A stretch of 64,000 bases of DNA from Pantoea sp. RIT-PI-b. Lineage in GTDB: Bacteria; Pseudomonadota; Gammaproteobacteria; Enterobacterales; Enterobacteriaceae. The stretch spans positions 124,001 through 188,000 of the forward strand of contig NZ_LGIS01000020.1 in assembly GCF_001187905.1 (NCBI RefSeq), in the 5' to 3' direction. The translations under genes were made by a program, and so were the position numbers. The notes beneath the pieces are model-generated. The model ran no database searches. It saw only the letters and a program-made list of their open reading frames with translations, and was not told where the DNA came from. Within the stretch, counting starts at the first letter, position 1. Each line of letters opens with the position of its first letter. Of the stretch, positions 47,319-55,150 are shown in pieces.

Positions 47319-47515
47319 GCAACGTAATCCCCCTCAGACCTGACCCACTCCGCCAAGCCTACGAAGCAAACGACAAACTCAACGACACGAAACTGACACC
47401 AGAGCAACAGCTGCTGGTCGACAGCATCGCGTCATATCTGGAGAAAGCTATCGAGGAACGCCATGCAAATCGAGCTGATCAAATCGGCCGGGGGGATATT
47501 CACCCCAGCGCTTGA
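47315..47515 (+). CDS. hypothetical phage protein (66 aa)
   Basis: This helical protein (MSNVIPLRPDPLRQAYEAN ...) has no recognised family. Its last 53 bases overlap the DUF1367 gene in another frame. Confidence 0.6.
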   Translation: MSNVIPLRPDPLRQAYEANDKLNDTKLTPEQQLLVDSIASYLEKAIEERHANRADQIGRGDIHPSA

Positions 47516-47912
47516 TAGTGACATACAGCGCCTTACCCGCTTCAAAAATGGCGAGCAGTACACCGCCGAAATCAAACTGACCCGCAACCCCGCATTCCAT
47601 CGAAAAACTTTCGCATTCTTCAACTTCTGCTTTCAGCACTGGGCTGCTGACCGGGCAGGGCTTGAGCATGCCGATGAAACGACACAGTTCAACCGGTTCC
47701 GCAAAGACCTGACCATCCTGGCAGGCCATTACGACATGGTGACGAACATCCGCGGCGAGGTTAGAGCTGAAGCAAAGAGTCTGGCCTACAGCAACATGGA
47801 GCAGGAGGAATTTGAGCGCTGCTATTCATCCCTGATTAACGCCGCCATTAAACATGTATTCGCCGGCACCAAAGACCAGAACATTATCAACCAACTCTAT
47901 TCCTACTTCTGA
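47463..47912 (+). CDS. DUF1367 family phage protein
   Basis: The 149-residue protein has the family stretches FKNGEQYTAEIKLTRNPAFHRK and FNRFRKDLTILAGHYDMV. DUF1367 genes lie in the nin-like region of many lambdoid phages. The function is unknown. Confidence 0.85.
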   Translation: MQIELIKSAGGIFTPALDSDIQRLTRFKNGEQYTAEIKLTRNPAFHRKTFAFFNFCFQHWAADRAGLEHADETTQFNRFRKDLTILAGHYDMVTNIRGEVRAEAKSLAYSNMEQEEFERCYSSLINAAIKHVFAGTKDQNIINQLYSYF

Positions 47913-47920
47913 GGAATCCA

Positions 47921-48115
47921 ATGACACCCTTTACCGATATTGGCGCAGCCATTGAAGAAGCTGCGTGGCTGGCGTTCATCCATGAGAAGCCTCACTGCGT
48001 ATACCAGCGCTTTGACGGACTGATGGAAGTGAAACCAGAACACCCCGATCGCAACGCAATGTTCACCACCGGCACGCCGGGAACTGTAACCACTGAATAC
48101 AGGTGCGCAGCATGA
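47921..48115 (+). CDS. hypothetical phage protein (64 aa)
   Basis: The protein starts MTPFTDIGAAIEEAAWLAF. The gene is behind GAGGAAT and coupled by ATGA to the next one. No family is recognised. Confidence 0.6.
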   Translation: MTPFTDIGAAIEEAAWLAFIHEKPHCVYQRFDGLMEVKPEHPDRNAMFTTGTPGTVTTEYRCAA

Positions 48116-48261
48116 GCAAAGGCAGATACCAACACCACACACAGGAAGAGTGCAACAAGGTAGGGAAGCTTAGAAAAATGGGGCTGACATTCGCAATCAT
48201 CAGCCAGCGCATGGGATGCAGCATCGACACATGCCGGCATATGTTAGCGAGGGCGAGATGA
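48112..48261 (+). CDS. small helix-turn-helix-like protein (49 aa)
   Basis: The sequence (LRKMGLTFAIISQRMGCSIDTCRHML) looks like a minimal helix-turn-helix. It is linked by overlaps on both sides. Confidence 0.6.
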   Translation: MSKGRYQHHTQEECNKVGKLRKMGLTFAIISQRMGCSIDTCRHMLARAR

Positions 48262-48467
48262 AGAGATCATGGTTCACCCATCCGGAACCGCTCGACACCA
48301 CCACCGCAAACGAACTCATTCAGCGCTACACCTCCCGGCAGATTCAAACCAAAAAGACGCTCGCATTCGACCCGAAGTTCTGGCTCGTTTCCGCGCTGCT
48401 ACCTGAATCCCGCCACGAACCTAAACCAAGCAAGCAATATCAAAACCCGATGTGGAGCCAGCTATGA
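48258..48467 (+). CDS. hypothetical phage protein (69 aa)
   Basis: The protein starts MKRSWFTHPEPLDTTTANEL and ends in a proline- and lysine-rich tail. It is coupled by overlaps to both neighbours. The function is unknown. Confidence 0.65.
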   Translation: MKRSWFTHPEPLDTTTANELIQRYTSRQIQTKKTLAFDPKFWLVSALLPESRHEPKPSKQYQNPMWSQL

Positions 48468-48700
48468 GCAACAAGACGGACTACACCTATCTCGACATGC
48501 TCATTCAGGAGCGAATTGCAGCAGGCAACAACACATTCTCAAAAATTGACGGCGGAGAAGTTTATAAGCAAGCGCAGTGGCTTGAAGGGCAAATCAAAAG
48601 TTCAGCCTTTCGCATTATCGACCGACGACTGCAGGCCTTGCGAAAGAAGGGACTAATTAAGTACACAACCGCAGATAAGTGGACAATCAATCATGCGTGA
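48464..48700 (+). CDS. small winged-helix-like phage protein (78 aa)
   Basis: The C-terminal part (SAFRIIDRRLQALRKKGLIKYTTADKW) is a clear winged-helix pattern. The ATGA overlap chooses start 48464. Confidence 0.68.
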   Translation: MSNKTDYTYLDMLIQERIAAGNNTFSKIDGGEVYKQAQWLEGQIKSSAFRIIDRRLQALRKKGLIKYTTADKWTINHA

Positions 48701-48959
48701 ACGCTGCACCCGCTGCCACACCATCCTCACCAGTGAAGATAAGCACTTTCACGGCATAAGCTGCCACACCTGCGAAGAGGACTCCTGGTATGCAGAACAC
48801 TTCGAATACGTCCCATTCCACGCCATCTGGCGATACGCCCGATATCAGGTGCGCTGGTTGTCCTGCGTTACTCACCACGGAGGAAGTTTATTGTTGCGCT
48901 GCCTGCGTCGATGCGTGGGCAGAAGCCGATCCCAATTTCGACATGACAGGAGACGATAA
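48693..48959 (+). CDS. zinc-finger protein, C-terminus possibly out of frame (up to 88 aa)
   Basis: Residues 1-33 have a finger, CTRCHTILTSEDKHFHGISC then CEED. After about residue 50 the sequence turns arginine- and cysteine-rich (LLLRCLRRCVGRSRSQ) and looks unnatural, while another frame carries a good second finger. Either this gene overlaps the next, or one protein is split by a frameshift. Confidence 0.6.
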   Translation: MRERCTRCHTILTSEDKHFHGISCHTCEEDSWYAEHFEYVPFHAIWRYARYQVRWLSCVTHHGGSLLLRCLRRCVGRSRSQFRHDRRR

Positions 48960-48972
48960 TGGCACAGGCTAA
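48790..48972 (+). CDS. overlapping second zinc-finger frame (60 aa)
   Basis: In the +1 frame the finger CAGCPALLTTEEVYCCAAC is followed by an acidic tail, DAWAEADPNFDMTGDDN. The first 20 residues are low complexity and may be the shadow of the previous gene. It runs 14 bases into ninG. Confidence 0.55.
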   Translation: MQNTSNTSHSTPSGDTPDIRCAGCPALLTTEEVYCCAACVDAWAEADPNFDMTGDDNGTG

Positions 48973-49546
48973 AAAGCCGAAACCGCCGAAGCCGAAGAAA
49001 TGCAAATGCTGCCCTGATAAGTTTATCCCCCGCAATAGCCTCCAAACTGTCTGCTCTCCCAAATGTGCCATCCAACTCGCTAACCAACTCACCGAGCGCA
49101 AGCAAAAGCGCCTGGCGAAAGAGGAGCGCGCGGCATGGAACAAGCGCAAAGCCGATGTGAAACCGTTAAGCCACTGGATGAACATGACCCAGCGAGCATT
49201 CAACGACTTCATCAGGGCGAGAGACGGCGACGTTTGTATCAGCTGTGGCAGCACAACAGCAGTTAGCTATCACGCGGGACATTTCAGGACAACTGCCGCG
49301 GCTTCGCAGTTAAGGTTTAACGAGGATGGATGTCACAGCCAATGTTCAGCCTGTAACGTTCACCACTCCGGCAACATCGGCCCATACAGGGTCAACCTCA
49401 TAGCAAAAATCGGCCTTCAGCGCGTCTTAGCGCTCGAATCCAACAACACACCTCACCGATACACCCGCGAAGAACTGGAGCGCATCAGAGCGCATTACAG
49501 GGCTGCGCTGCGTGAGCTGAAAACCAAATTGGAGCAGGCAGCATGA
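48959..49546 (+). CDS. ninG: NinG (Rap) recombination nuclease
   Basis: The 195-residue protein matches lambda NinG: an N-terminal cysteine cluster (KCKCCPDKFIP ... CSPKC), SHWMNMTQRAFNDFIRARD, then CISCGSTTAVSYHAGHFRT and SGNIGPYRVNLI. It cuts branched recombination intermediates. The KPKPPKPKK head is unusually basic. Confidence 0.94.
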   Translation: MAQAKKPKPPKPKKCKCCPDKFIPRNSLQTVCSPKCAIQLANQLTERKQKRLAKEERAAWNKRKADVKPLSHWMNMTQRAFNDFIRARDGDVCISCGSTTAVSYHAGHFRTTAAASQLRFNEDGCHSQCSACNVHHSGNIGPYRVNLIAKIGLQRVLALESNNTPHRYTREELERIRAHYRAALRELKTKLEQAA

Positions 49547-49677
49547 CCGACTACCTCAGACAGAAGTGGCAACTGCTGCGGATGTACCGCGCCCGCCGCA
49601 TGTTCGAAATCAACTACCGCATATTACGTAACACAGCGAAAATCATGGGGGTAAAAGATGCCAGTACGCGAGCTTAA
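49543..49677 (+). CDS. small basic phage protein (44 aa)
   Basis: The frame encodes MTDYLRQKWQLLRMYRARRMFE and ends DASTRA. It overlaps ninG by 4 bases and Q by 20. Short basic proteins in this slot precede Q in many lambdoid phages. Confidence 0.62.
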   Translation: MTDYLRQKWQLLRMYRARRMFEINYRILRNTAKIMGVKDASTRA

Positions 49678-50146
49678 TCTCACTAAAGAGCAGCATGACT
49701 GGCTTAACAGCTGGTTAGAACTTTGGGGTGCGTGGGTGTATTCAGGAAGGCTGGAAAAGCGCCAGAGCAGCGTCATAGCGCAATACATGGCTACTGTTGA
49801 ACCACAATCATATCCATACCGCCCAATGTGCAACGATGATGACGGACTCTTGATTTCTCAGGTCGTGGACTCCGTCATGAGCATCGATAAAAAAGCCTTT
49901 GGCATACTGCTTAGCTACTACGCACACGGCTCTTCCAAGCGTGCAATCGCATCTTACTATCACAAGTGCGCAAGTCCTCGCAAAATGTCGGGGCGCGGCG
50001 GCGAAAGCTATCGCGTACCTTCAATGATTACTTGCCGGCGAGAAGTGGACGAGATACTCAATGCAAGTTTGTATCTTCTCTACACTCCGCTGCTAAATGC
50101 ATTTAACGATCGCAAACGTGTGGTTAAAATTAGAAAAGTCGCATAG
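49658..50146 (+). CDS. Q: late antiterminator Q
   Basis: The 162-residue protein fits the phage antiterminator-Q family: MPVRELNLTKEQHDWLNSWLELWG (in part), LLSYYAHGSSKRAIASYY and CRREVDEILNASLYLLYTPL. It should act at the late promoter downstream and carry polymerase through the four terminators in the late operon. Confidence 0.88.
   Translation: MPVRELNLTKEQHDWLNSWLELWGAWVYSGRLEKRQSSVIAQYMATVEPQSYPYRPMCNDDDGLLISQVVDSVMSIDKKAFGILLSYYAHGSSKRAIASYYHKCASPRKMSGRGGESYRVPSMITCRREVDEILNASLYLLYTPLLNAFNDRKRVVKIRKVA
49970..49983 (-). promoter_or_regulatory. probable CII-activated antisense promoter paQ
   Basis: On the minus strand TTGC-GAGGAC-TTGC is followed 13 bases later by -10 TAAGAT, the exact spacing of lambda CII promoters. 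It lies inside Q and is antisense to it, as paQ is in lambda. Confidence 0.65.
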
Positions 50147-50152
50147 TAAGTA

Positions 50153-50181
50153 TTGACTCTGTTGAGCCAATGAGCCACAAT
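50153..50181 (+). promoter_or_regulatory. probable late promoter PR'
   Basis: -35 TTGACT and -10 CACAAT are separated by 17 bases, starting 7 bases after Q, where lambda has PR'. Confidence 0.6.
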
Positions 50182-50383
50182 TTGAATGTAAGCTGCCGTA
50201 AGTGTTCTTAATGATGCCCGGACAGCAATCGAACAAACAATTGTGATATTCAAAAGCCTCGCAGCCTCACCAGCTAGCAGGGTTTTTTTGCGATATTGAC
50301 ACCCGAAAAAAGTTTTTGTAAAAAGTGAATCGCCTGATGTGTATTGTTCTTTAGTCCAATCATTCATCTCGCATATCAGGCCG

Positions 50384-50414
50384 AAAGCCCCGTCTTGACC
50401 GATGGGGCTTTTTG
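50384..50414 (+). terminator. tR'-like terminator
   Basis: AAAGCCCC/GGGGCTTT with a 12-base loop and a T-rich tail, about 200 bases after PR'. Confidence 0.82.
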
Positions 50415-50619
50415 TTTTTCAGAGTCTAAAAATCAGGCACTTTTTCGATTGCCTGAGATTAAAGGTCAGGAAATAGGCAGTAACAATAATCAATCACACC
50501 TGCACGGCAAATTTAATAAATGTTTAACCTTCCGCATGTACCTTGAGCTTACCCCTTCAAGAGCTAAGCCATTACGAGTGCCGGAGATAAGCGCCGGGTG
50601 GGGTACATCAAATTTATGA

Positions 50620-50643
50620 GGCCGCCAATTGGCGGCCTTTTTT
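50620..50643 (+). terminator. second terminator before the lysis genes
   Basis: The perfect palindrome GGCCGCCAATTGGCGGCC is followed by six T. Confidence 0.85.
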
Positions 50644-50748
50644 CGTTTTAGCGCCATCCCAAAACTTATTCAGACCCTCATTGCTGTGTGGGGATGAGCG
50701 CTCTTTTCTTACGACTACAGGCGGCACCAAGCGAACAGCGAGGTGTAT

Positions 50749-50991
50749 ATGAGTATCGATATGAGCAAACTGGCATCAGGCGCGGCATACGGCGCTTCTG
50801 CCGGGACGATTGCCAACGGTCTGCTGACCAGGTTAAGTCCCGATGAATGGAGTGCTGTTGGCGTGCTGGCTGGTATTCTGGTCGCGCTATTCACGCTCGG
50901 CATCAACTGGTATTACAAACGCAAGGCCACTCTAGCGCAGATTAAAGCGTTACAACGCTGGCCCACCGCGCCCGACCTCACCGAGGATTAA
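50749..50991 (+). CDS. pinholin of the phage 21 S type
   Basis: The 80-residue protein has two membrane segments: LASGAAYGASAGTIANGL, like S21's IAYGTSAGSAGYWF, and WSAVGVLAGILVALFTLGIN. A charged tail follows. GAGG is 5 bases before ATG 50749, and a second ATG four codons later (MSIDM) gives a dual start as in S21, where the longer form is the antiholin. Pinholins depolarise the membrane and release SAR endolysins. Confidence 0.88.
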   Translation: MSIDMSKLASGAAYGASAGTIANGLLTRLSPDEWSAVGVLAGILVALFTLGINWYYKRKATLAQIKALQRWPTAPDLTED

Positions 50992-50995
50992 CCCC

Positions 50996-51499
50996 ATGGC
51001 AATGTCAAACACACTGCGCAACAGGCTTATTGCTGCTGCCGGCGGCGGAGCCATGCTTATCGCTACGGTATTCCTCGGCGGAAAGGATGGAGTGGAAGGG
51101 CGCGTGTATGAACCCTACAAGGATGTGGCTGGCGTATGGACTGTCTGTGATGGTCATACCGGTGCCGACATCGTGAAGGGCAAGAAGTACACCGACCGCG
51201 AATGTGATCGCCTGATGTGGAATGACCTGCAGCCGGTTAAGAAGGCTGTCGACTCCATGGTCAAGGTGCCGCTGGGTGAATACCCGCGCGCCGCACTCTA
51301 CAGCTTCACCTATAACGTCGGCACATCTGCCTTCTCCAAATCCACTCTGCTGAAAAAGCTTAACGCTGGCGACCAGGCTGGAGCATGCGAAGAGCTGCGC
51401 CGCTGGGTGTACGCCGGAGGCATGAAGTGGAAAGGGTTGATGAACCGCCGCGACATGGAGCGTTCTCTCTGCCTGGCGGAAAGCGCAAATGATATTTAG
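50996..51499 (+). CDS. SAR endolysin (R21-like lysozyme)
   Basis: The 167-residue GH24 lysozyme has a weakly hydrophobic, Gly/Ala-rich N-terminal SAR segment (about residues 11-29). The catalytic triad is E34-x8-D43-x5-T49 in EGRVYEPYKDVAGVWT. It is exported in inactive membrane-tethered form and set free when the pinholin acts. GAGG precedes the ATG, 4 bases after the holin stop. Confidence 0.93.
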   Translation: MAMSNTLRNRLIAAAGGGAMLIATVFLGGKDGVEGRVYEPYKDVAGVWTVCDGHTGADIVKGKKYTDRECDRLMWNDLQPVKKAVDSMVKVPLGEYPRAALYSFTYNVGTSAFSKSTLLKKLNAGDQAGACEELRRWVYAGGMKWKGLMNRRDMERSLCLAESANDI

Positions 51500-51866
51500 C
51501 TTACGGACCGTCCTGATCGCTATCGCTCTGATGATTGTAGTCGCATTAGGTTATGGGGAAATCCGCTATCTAAACGGCTGGTATGCCCATAGCGACAAAG
51601 TAAACGCCGAGCATGCAGCGAAGAAGCAGAAGGCCGAAGCAAAACTGGCGCCCACTGAAGCAAAAGCAGCAACCGCTAACGCTGATGGAAAGGTCATCTA
51701 CAAAACCATTTACCGCGACGTGGTGAAATATGTTCAGGATCCGAATCGCACTGTGTGCCGGTTTGATGATGATGCTGTCAGCATGCGCCAGCGAGCCATC
51801 GATGCTGCCAACAATATCGCAGGATTTGATGAGCCCACCGTGCAAGCTAAGTCCGGCGGGAAGTGA
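51489..51866 (+). CDS. Rz-like inner-membrane spanin
   Basis: The 125-residue protein has an N-terminal membrane segment (VLIAIALMIVVALGY) and a periplasmic helical part rich in A, K and E (HAAKKQKAEAKLAPTEAKAA). It starts inside the endolysin gene. With Rz1 it fuses inner and outer membranes at lysis. Confidence 0.82.
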   Translation: MIFSLRTVLIAIALMIVVALGYGEIRYLNGWYAHSDKVNAEHAAKKQKAEAKLAPTEAKAATANADGKVIYKTIYRDVVKYVQDPNRTVCRFDDDAVSMRQRAIDAANNIAGFDEPTVQAKSGGK

Positions 51867-51969
51867 TAGTGACGCTGACTTGCAGGCGGATGTAGATAAT
51901 GCCGAATGCGTGAGAACGCTCCGCCTGAACACTTACCGCTGGCAGGCGTGGTATAGGGCGTCACAATAG
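51730..51969 (+). CDS. Rz1-like outer-membrane lipoprotein spanin
   Basis: In the +1 frame of Rz the 79-residue protein has a signal sequence and lipobox LSAC (MMMLSACASEP), so the lipidated cysteine is near residue 19. It begins within Rz and runs 103 bases past its end. The mature part is not proline-rich as in lambda. Confidence 0.82.
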   Translation: MFRIRIALCAGLMMMLSACASEPSMLPTISQDLMSPPCKLSPAGSDSDADLQADVDNAECVRTLRLNTYRWQAWYRASQ

Positions 51970-52037
51970 AGCTAACGTGATCCTTAGAAAGTAATTTAAG
52001 CTGTCACTCTTATGTAAATCTTGATGGATAGCCGTAC

Positions 52038-52316
52038 ATGCAGGGATATTTAATAGACTATAAAGGGGCGTTTCAGCGCGGGTACAAGCTAGGGTGGAAA
52101 CGCTGGATTATTTTTTCTCTGAAAAGTGTATTACTGTTCATTGTCCTTTACCTTGCAATCTGCTGCTTTCAATACGCGCTCCTGTTCTACACATCACTTT
52201 ACGAACATGTCACGGTCAACGAGGCACAGCTATCTAGCCTGCTAGCAATTACCCTCATGCTGCTGATTAGCGCCATTCCAAGCATTATTTATCTGGTCAG
52301 GCTTATCTTTCGTTGA
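52038..52316 (+). CDS. two-TM membrane protein (92 aa), unknown
   Basis: Two strong membrane helices (VLLFIVLYLAICCFQYALLF and LLAITLMLLISAIPSIIYLV) follow a basic head. It is downstream of the lysis genes and could be a superinfection or lysis-related factor, but nothing proves it. Confidence 0.65.
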   Translation: MQGYLIDYKGAFQRGYKLGWKRWIIFSLKSVLLFIVLYLAICCFQYALLFYTSLYEHVTVNEAQLSSLLAITLMLLISAIPSIIYLVRLIFR

Positions 52317-52424
52317 ATGCCGGGCAATGGGTGCATTTGCGAGTGCGCCTGATGATGAAATCTCACTATTGCCAGCTATTAAGAATCAATCAATGATAGT
52401 GATTTACGCTATCTTGAGGTTCTA

Positions 52425-52661
52425 ATGGCTAATCGATATTTTGAATTTAACGAACAAATACCCATTGAGGAAGCTAGGGAATTGCACGCTCAATTCAGGC
52501 ACCACTTGGATCATGTTGTGAAGGCATCGTATATGCCCGGTACGAATGGAAATCATGTGATTGTTGCTGATGGGGATGGAGAATCAATTACTCAAATATT
52601 TGGTGGTGAAGACGAGAAATTTATCGATCTTTACTACATCGATGAGTACAGCAAAATTTAG
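52425..52661 (+). CDS. hypothetical acidic protein (78 aa)
   Basis: The protein (MANRYFEFNEQIPIEEARELHAQ, in part, then HVIVADGDGESITQIFGG) is acidic, AT-rich in codons, and followed by a terminator. Likely an inserted gene. No family is recognised. Confidence 0.6.
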   Translation: MANRYFEFNEQIPIEEARELHAQFRHHLDHVVKASYMPGTNGNHVIVADGDGESITQIFGGEDEKFIDLYYIDEYSKI

Positions 52662-52664
52662 CAA

Positions 52665-52686
52665 GCCGCCTACGGGCGGTTTTTTA
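52665..52686 (+). terminator. intrinsic terminator in the late operon
   Basis: GCCGCC/GGCGGT arms with a TACG loop and a run of T, 4 bases after the preceding gene. Confidence 0.82.
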
Positions 52687-52697
52687 TTGGAGCCAAT

Positions 52698-52883
52698 ATG
52701 CCTGACACCTACCGCATCACAGTCACTACCAAATCAGGCGAAACACACATTGGCCTGATGAATCGATCACAACCTGAAATCGTAAACGGCTTCATTGGTG
52801 TTGCTCAGGAAGATGGCGCTTGGGTATACCTCGCACCAGATGACGTGCTCAAGATGGAGTACGTGCCGGAGCAAGAAAAATGA
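52698..52883 (+). CDS. hypothetical phage protein (61 aa)
   Basis: This small beta-rich protein (YRITVTTKSGETHIGLM ... AWVYLAPDDVLKMEYV) has an SH3-like look. A GGAG lies before the ATG. The function is unknown. Confidence 0.62.
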   Translation: MPDTYRITVTTKSGETHIGLMNRSQPEIVNGFIGVAQEDGAWVYLAPDDVLKMEYVPEQEK

Positions 52884-52926
52884 CTCAATCCTATCCATTA
52901 CAAACACATAAATTCCAATGGGAAAA

Positions 52927-53367
52927 TCATTTCCTGATTTTTTGAATGAGACCTAATGCGCCACCAAACGCACCGATGCCTACTAATGCAGCGGCAAAAA
53001 CGCCTTTCTTTGAATTTTTGGACTCTTGCAATTGCGCCTTAAGTCCAGATTCATTCATCCGCTCAATAGCTTGGATGGCTTCGGAGGCTTTAGACTCGTG
53101 AGCTATCCCAATACTAGCAATAGCCTCGGCATTCCTAACCGTCATACCCGCAGAGTATTCGACCGTGCTTTTGTGAATGCCAGCAATCGTTGATTGAGTT
53201 GAATCAACAATCGTTGATTTAGCCTCTTCAGATAGAGGTTTGGCAGATAAAACCTCTTCAATTAAAGCGCCAGCTGATTTTAGAGCAGCAGGCTTTCGCC
53301 CAGATTCATCAAATTGGCGAAGATGTGTTCTCAGGGTGTCAATTTTATCGTTCATTGTATTGCCCAT
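52927..53367 (-). CDS. leftward helical protein with C-terminal membrane segment (moron candidate)
   Basis: The 146-residue protein is mostly helical (about residues 1-118), followed by a hydrophobic segment KGVFAAALVGIGAFGGALGLI and a basic end. AAGGA lies 6 bases before ATG 53367. It runs against the late operon between lysis and terminase genes, a typical place for genes expressed in the lysogen. The function is unknown. Confidence 0.7.
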   Translation of the reverse strand: MGNTMNDKIDTLRTHLRQFDESGRKPAALKSAGALIEEVLSAKPLSEEAKSTIVDSTQSTIAGIHKSTVEYSAGMTVRNAEAIASIGIAHESKASEAIQAIERMNESGLKAQLQESKNSKKGVFAAALVGIGAFGGALGLIQKIRK

Positions 53368-53447
53368 TAAATGTCCTTTATGACGTTAACGGCAGGGAAC
53401 TAATGAACTTGAGAAATTAATCGACCTAAAATTCACAAGGAAAACTT

Positions 53448-53882
53448 ATGGCGACCAAAGCTAAAACTGGCCGCCCTTCTGATTATCTACCAGAGGTGGC
53501 TGCTGACATCTGTTCACTGCTTGCCGATGGTGAAAGCCTGCGTAAAGTTTGTGAGAGATCAGGCATGCCTGCAAAGGCAACCGTGTTCCGCTGGCTGGCT
53601 CTGCACGAAGACTTTAGAGACCAATACGCGAAAGCCACAGAGACTCGCGCCGACGCTATTTTCGAAGAGATGTTCGACATTGCTGATAGCGTGGCAGAAG
53701 AGGCCGCTGCTGTTGGCAAAGCCCGCCTGCGAATTGACACTCGCAAATGGGCATTAGCCCGGATGAATCCGAAGAAGTACGGCGACAAGGTGAGTCAGGA
53801 AATCGACCACAAATCGTCTGATGGCAGCATGGCGACCAAGCCAACGACAATCCAGCTTCTACCTGTTGAGCCAAAAGCATGA
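53448..53882 (+). CDS. terS: terminase small subunit
   Basis: The 144-residue protein has an N-terminal helix-turn-helix (LADGESLRKVCERSGMPAKAT) and a helical middle ending RIDTRKWALARMNPKKYGDK, the pattern of small terminases. It recognises phage DNA for packaging. The stop overlaps the start of terL by 4 bases. Confidence 0.88.
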   Translation: MATKAKTGRPSDYLPEVAADICSLLADGESLRKVCERSGMPAKATVFRWLALHEDFRDQYAKATETRADAIFEEMFDIADSVAEEAAAVGKARLRIDTRKWALARMNPKKYGDKVSQEIDHKSSDGSMATKPTTIQLLPVEPKA

Positions 53883-55132
53883 GTGAAGCCGTTCAACTTC
53901 CAATCCCCGCCAAACTCGCGCCACTGTTCACTGCAATCAATAAACGCTATCGCTGCTCACACGGTGGGCGTGGTAGCGCCAAGACCCGCACCTTCGCACT
54001 AATGACTGCAGTGAAGGCGTATCAGTCAATGATGAATGGTGAGAGCGGCGTAATACTGTGTGCACGAGAGTTCATGAACTCGCTGGAAGAGTCGAGCATG
54101 CAGGAAGTTAAGCAGGCGATCCTGTCGGTGCCGTGGCTGGCTTCTAACTTCGACATTGGCGAGAAATACATTCGTACCATCGACAAGACGGTGACATACG
54201 TTTTCGCCGGCCTGCGACATAACCTCGACAGCATCAAATCGAAAGCACGCATCCTGTTGTGCTGGGTTGACGAAGCAGAATCAGTGAGCGAAATCGCCTG
54301 GCAGAAGCTTAGCCCCACCGTTCGCGAGGAAGGTTCAGAGATTTGGGTAACATGGAACCCTGAGCGCGATGGCAGCGCTACTGATAAACGCTTTCGCAAA
54401 GAGGCTGGTGACGACTGCGTAACGGTCGAGATGAATTACACCGACAATCCGTGGTTTCCTGACGTGCTTGAAGGCGAGCGACTGAACGACCAGCGCCGCC
54501 TCGATCCGGCAACCTATGCATGGGTGTGGGAGGGGGCTTATCTCGAAAACTCCGATAAGCAGGTACTGGCCGGTAAATACCGCATCGCTGAATTTAGTGA
54601 CACGCTGTGGCAAGAAGCTGATCGCCTGTTCTTCGGCGCCGACTTCGGGTTCGCCAAAGACCCGAACACTCTTACCCGCTCATTCATTCTGCACAACCGC
54701 CTTTACATCGAATATGAGGCTTACGGTCAACAAACCGAACTCGACCACATGCCAGCGCTTTACGACACAATACCCGGTTCGCGTGAATGGCCTATCAAGG
54801 CCGACTCCGCGCGACCCGAGACAATCAGCTACCTCAAGCGTCAGGGCTTCAAAATATCAGCTGCTGAAAAGTGGCAGGGTAGCGTTGAGGATGGAATCGC
54901 CCATCTGCGCGGCTTTGACGAAATCATCATCCACCCACGTTGTAAGAACGTAGCGCGTGAAGCTCGCCTGTGGTCGTACAAAACTGACCGCATCACTGGT
55001 GAGGTGCTGCCGAAACTGGCAGATGGTGATGAACACTGCTGGGACGGCATTCGCTACGGCCTCGATGGTCACATCAAACGCAAGGCTCAGACGATGGGCA
55101 TGATGATTCCTAAACGCCTGCAAGGCAGATAA
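53879..55132 (+). CDS. terL: terminase large subunit
   Basis: The 417-residue protein has an ATPase domain with a Walker A-like HGGRGSAKTR near residues 28-37, Walker B ILLCWVDEAESVS, and motif III VTWNPE. A nuclease domain follows (FFGADFGFAKDPNTL, then IKADSARPETI). It is of the PBSX/phage terminase type and drives headful or site-directed packaging. Confidence 0.95.
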   Translation: MSEAVQLPIPAKLAPLFTAINKRYRCSHGGRGSAKTRTFALMTAVKAYQSMMNGESGVILCAREFMNSLEESSMQEVKQAILSVPWLASNFDIGEKYIRTIDKTVTYVFAGLRHNLDSIKSKARILLCWVDEAESVSEIAWQKLSPTVREEGSEIWVTWNPERDGSATDKRFRKEAGDDCVTVEMNYTDNPWFPDVLEGERLNDQRRLDPATYAWVWEGAYLENSDKQVLAGKYRIAEFSDTLWQEADRLFFGADFGFAKDPNTLTRSFILHNRLYIEYEAYGQQTELDHMPALYDTIPGSREWPIKADSARPETISYLKRQGFKISAAEKWQGSVEDGIAHLRGFDEIIIHPRCKNVAREARLWSYKTDRITGEVLPKLADGDEHCWDGIRYGLDGHIKRKAQTMGMMIPKRLQGR

Positions 55133-55150
55133 CCCACCGACGGACAAACC

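Larger units (their letters stand above)
50147..50748 (+). other. late control region between Q and holin
   Basis: These 602 bases hold the late promoter, a leader of about 200 bases ending in a strong terminator, and then about 330 bases with one more terminator before the holin. I see no gene. An 85-base AT-rich stretch near 50,440-50,530 has no visible feature. Confidence 0.7.
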
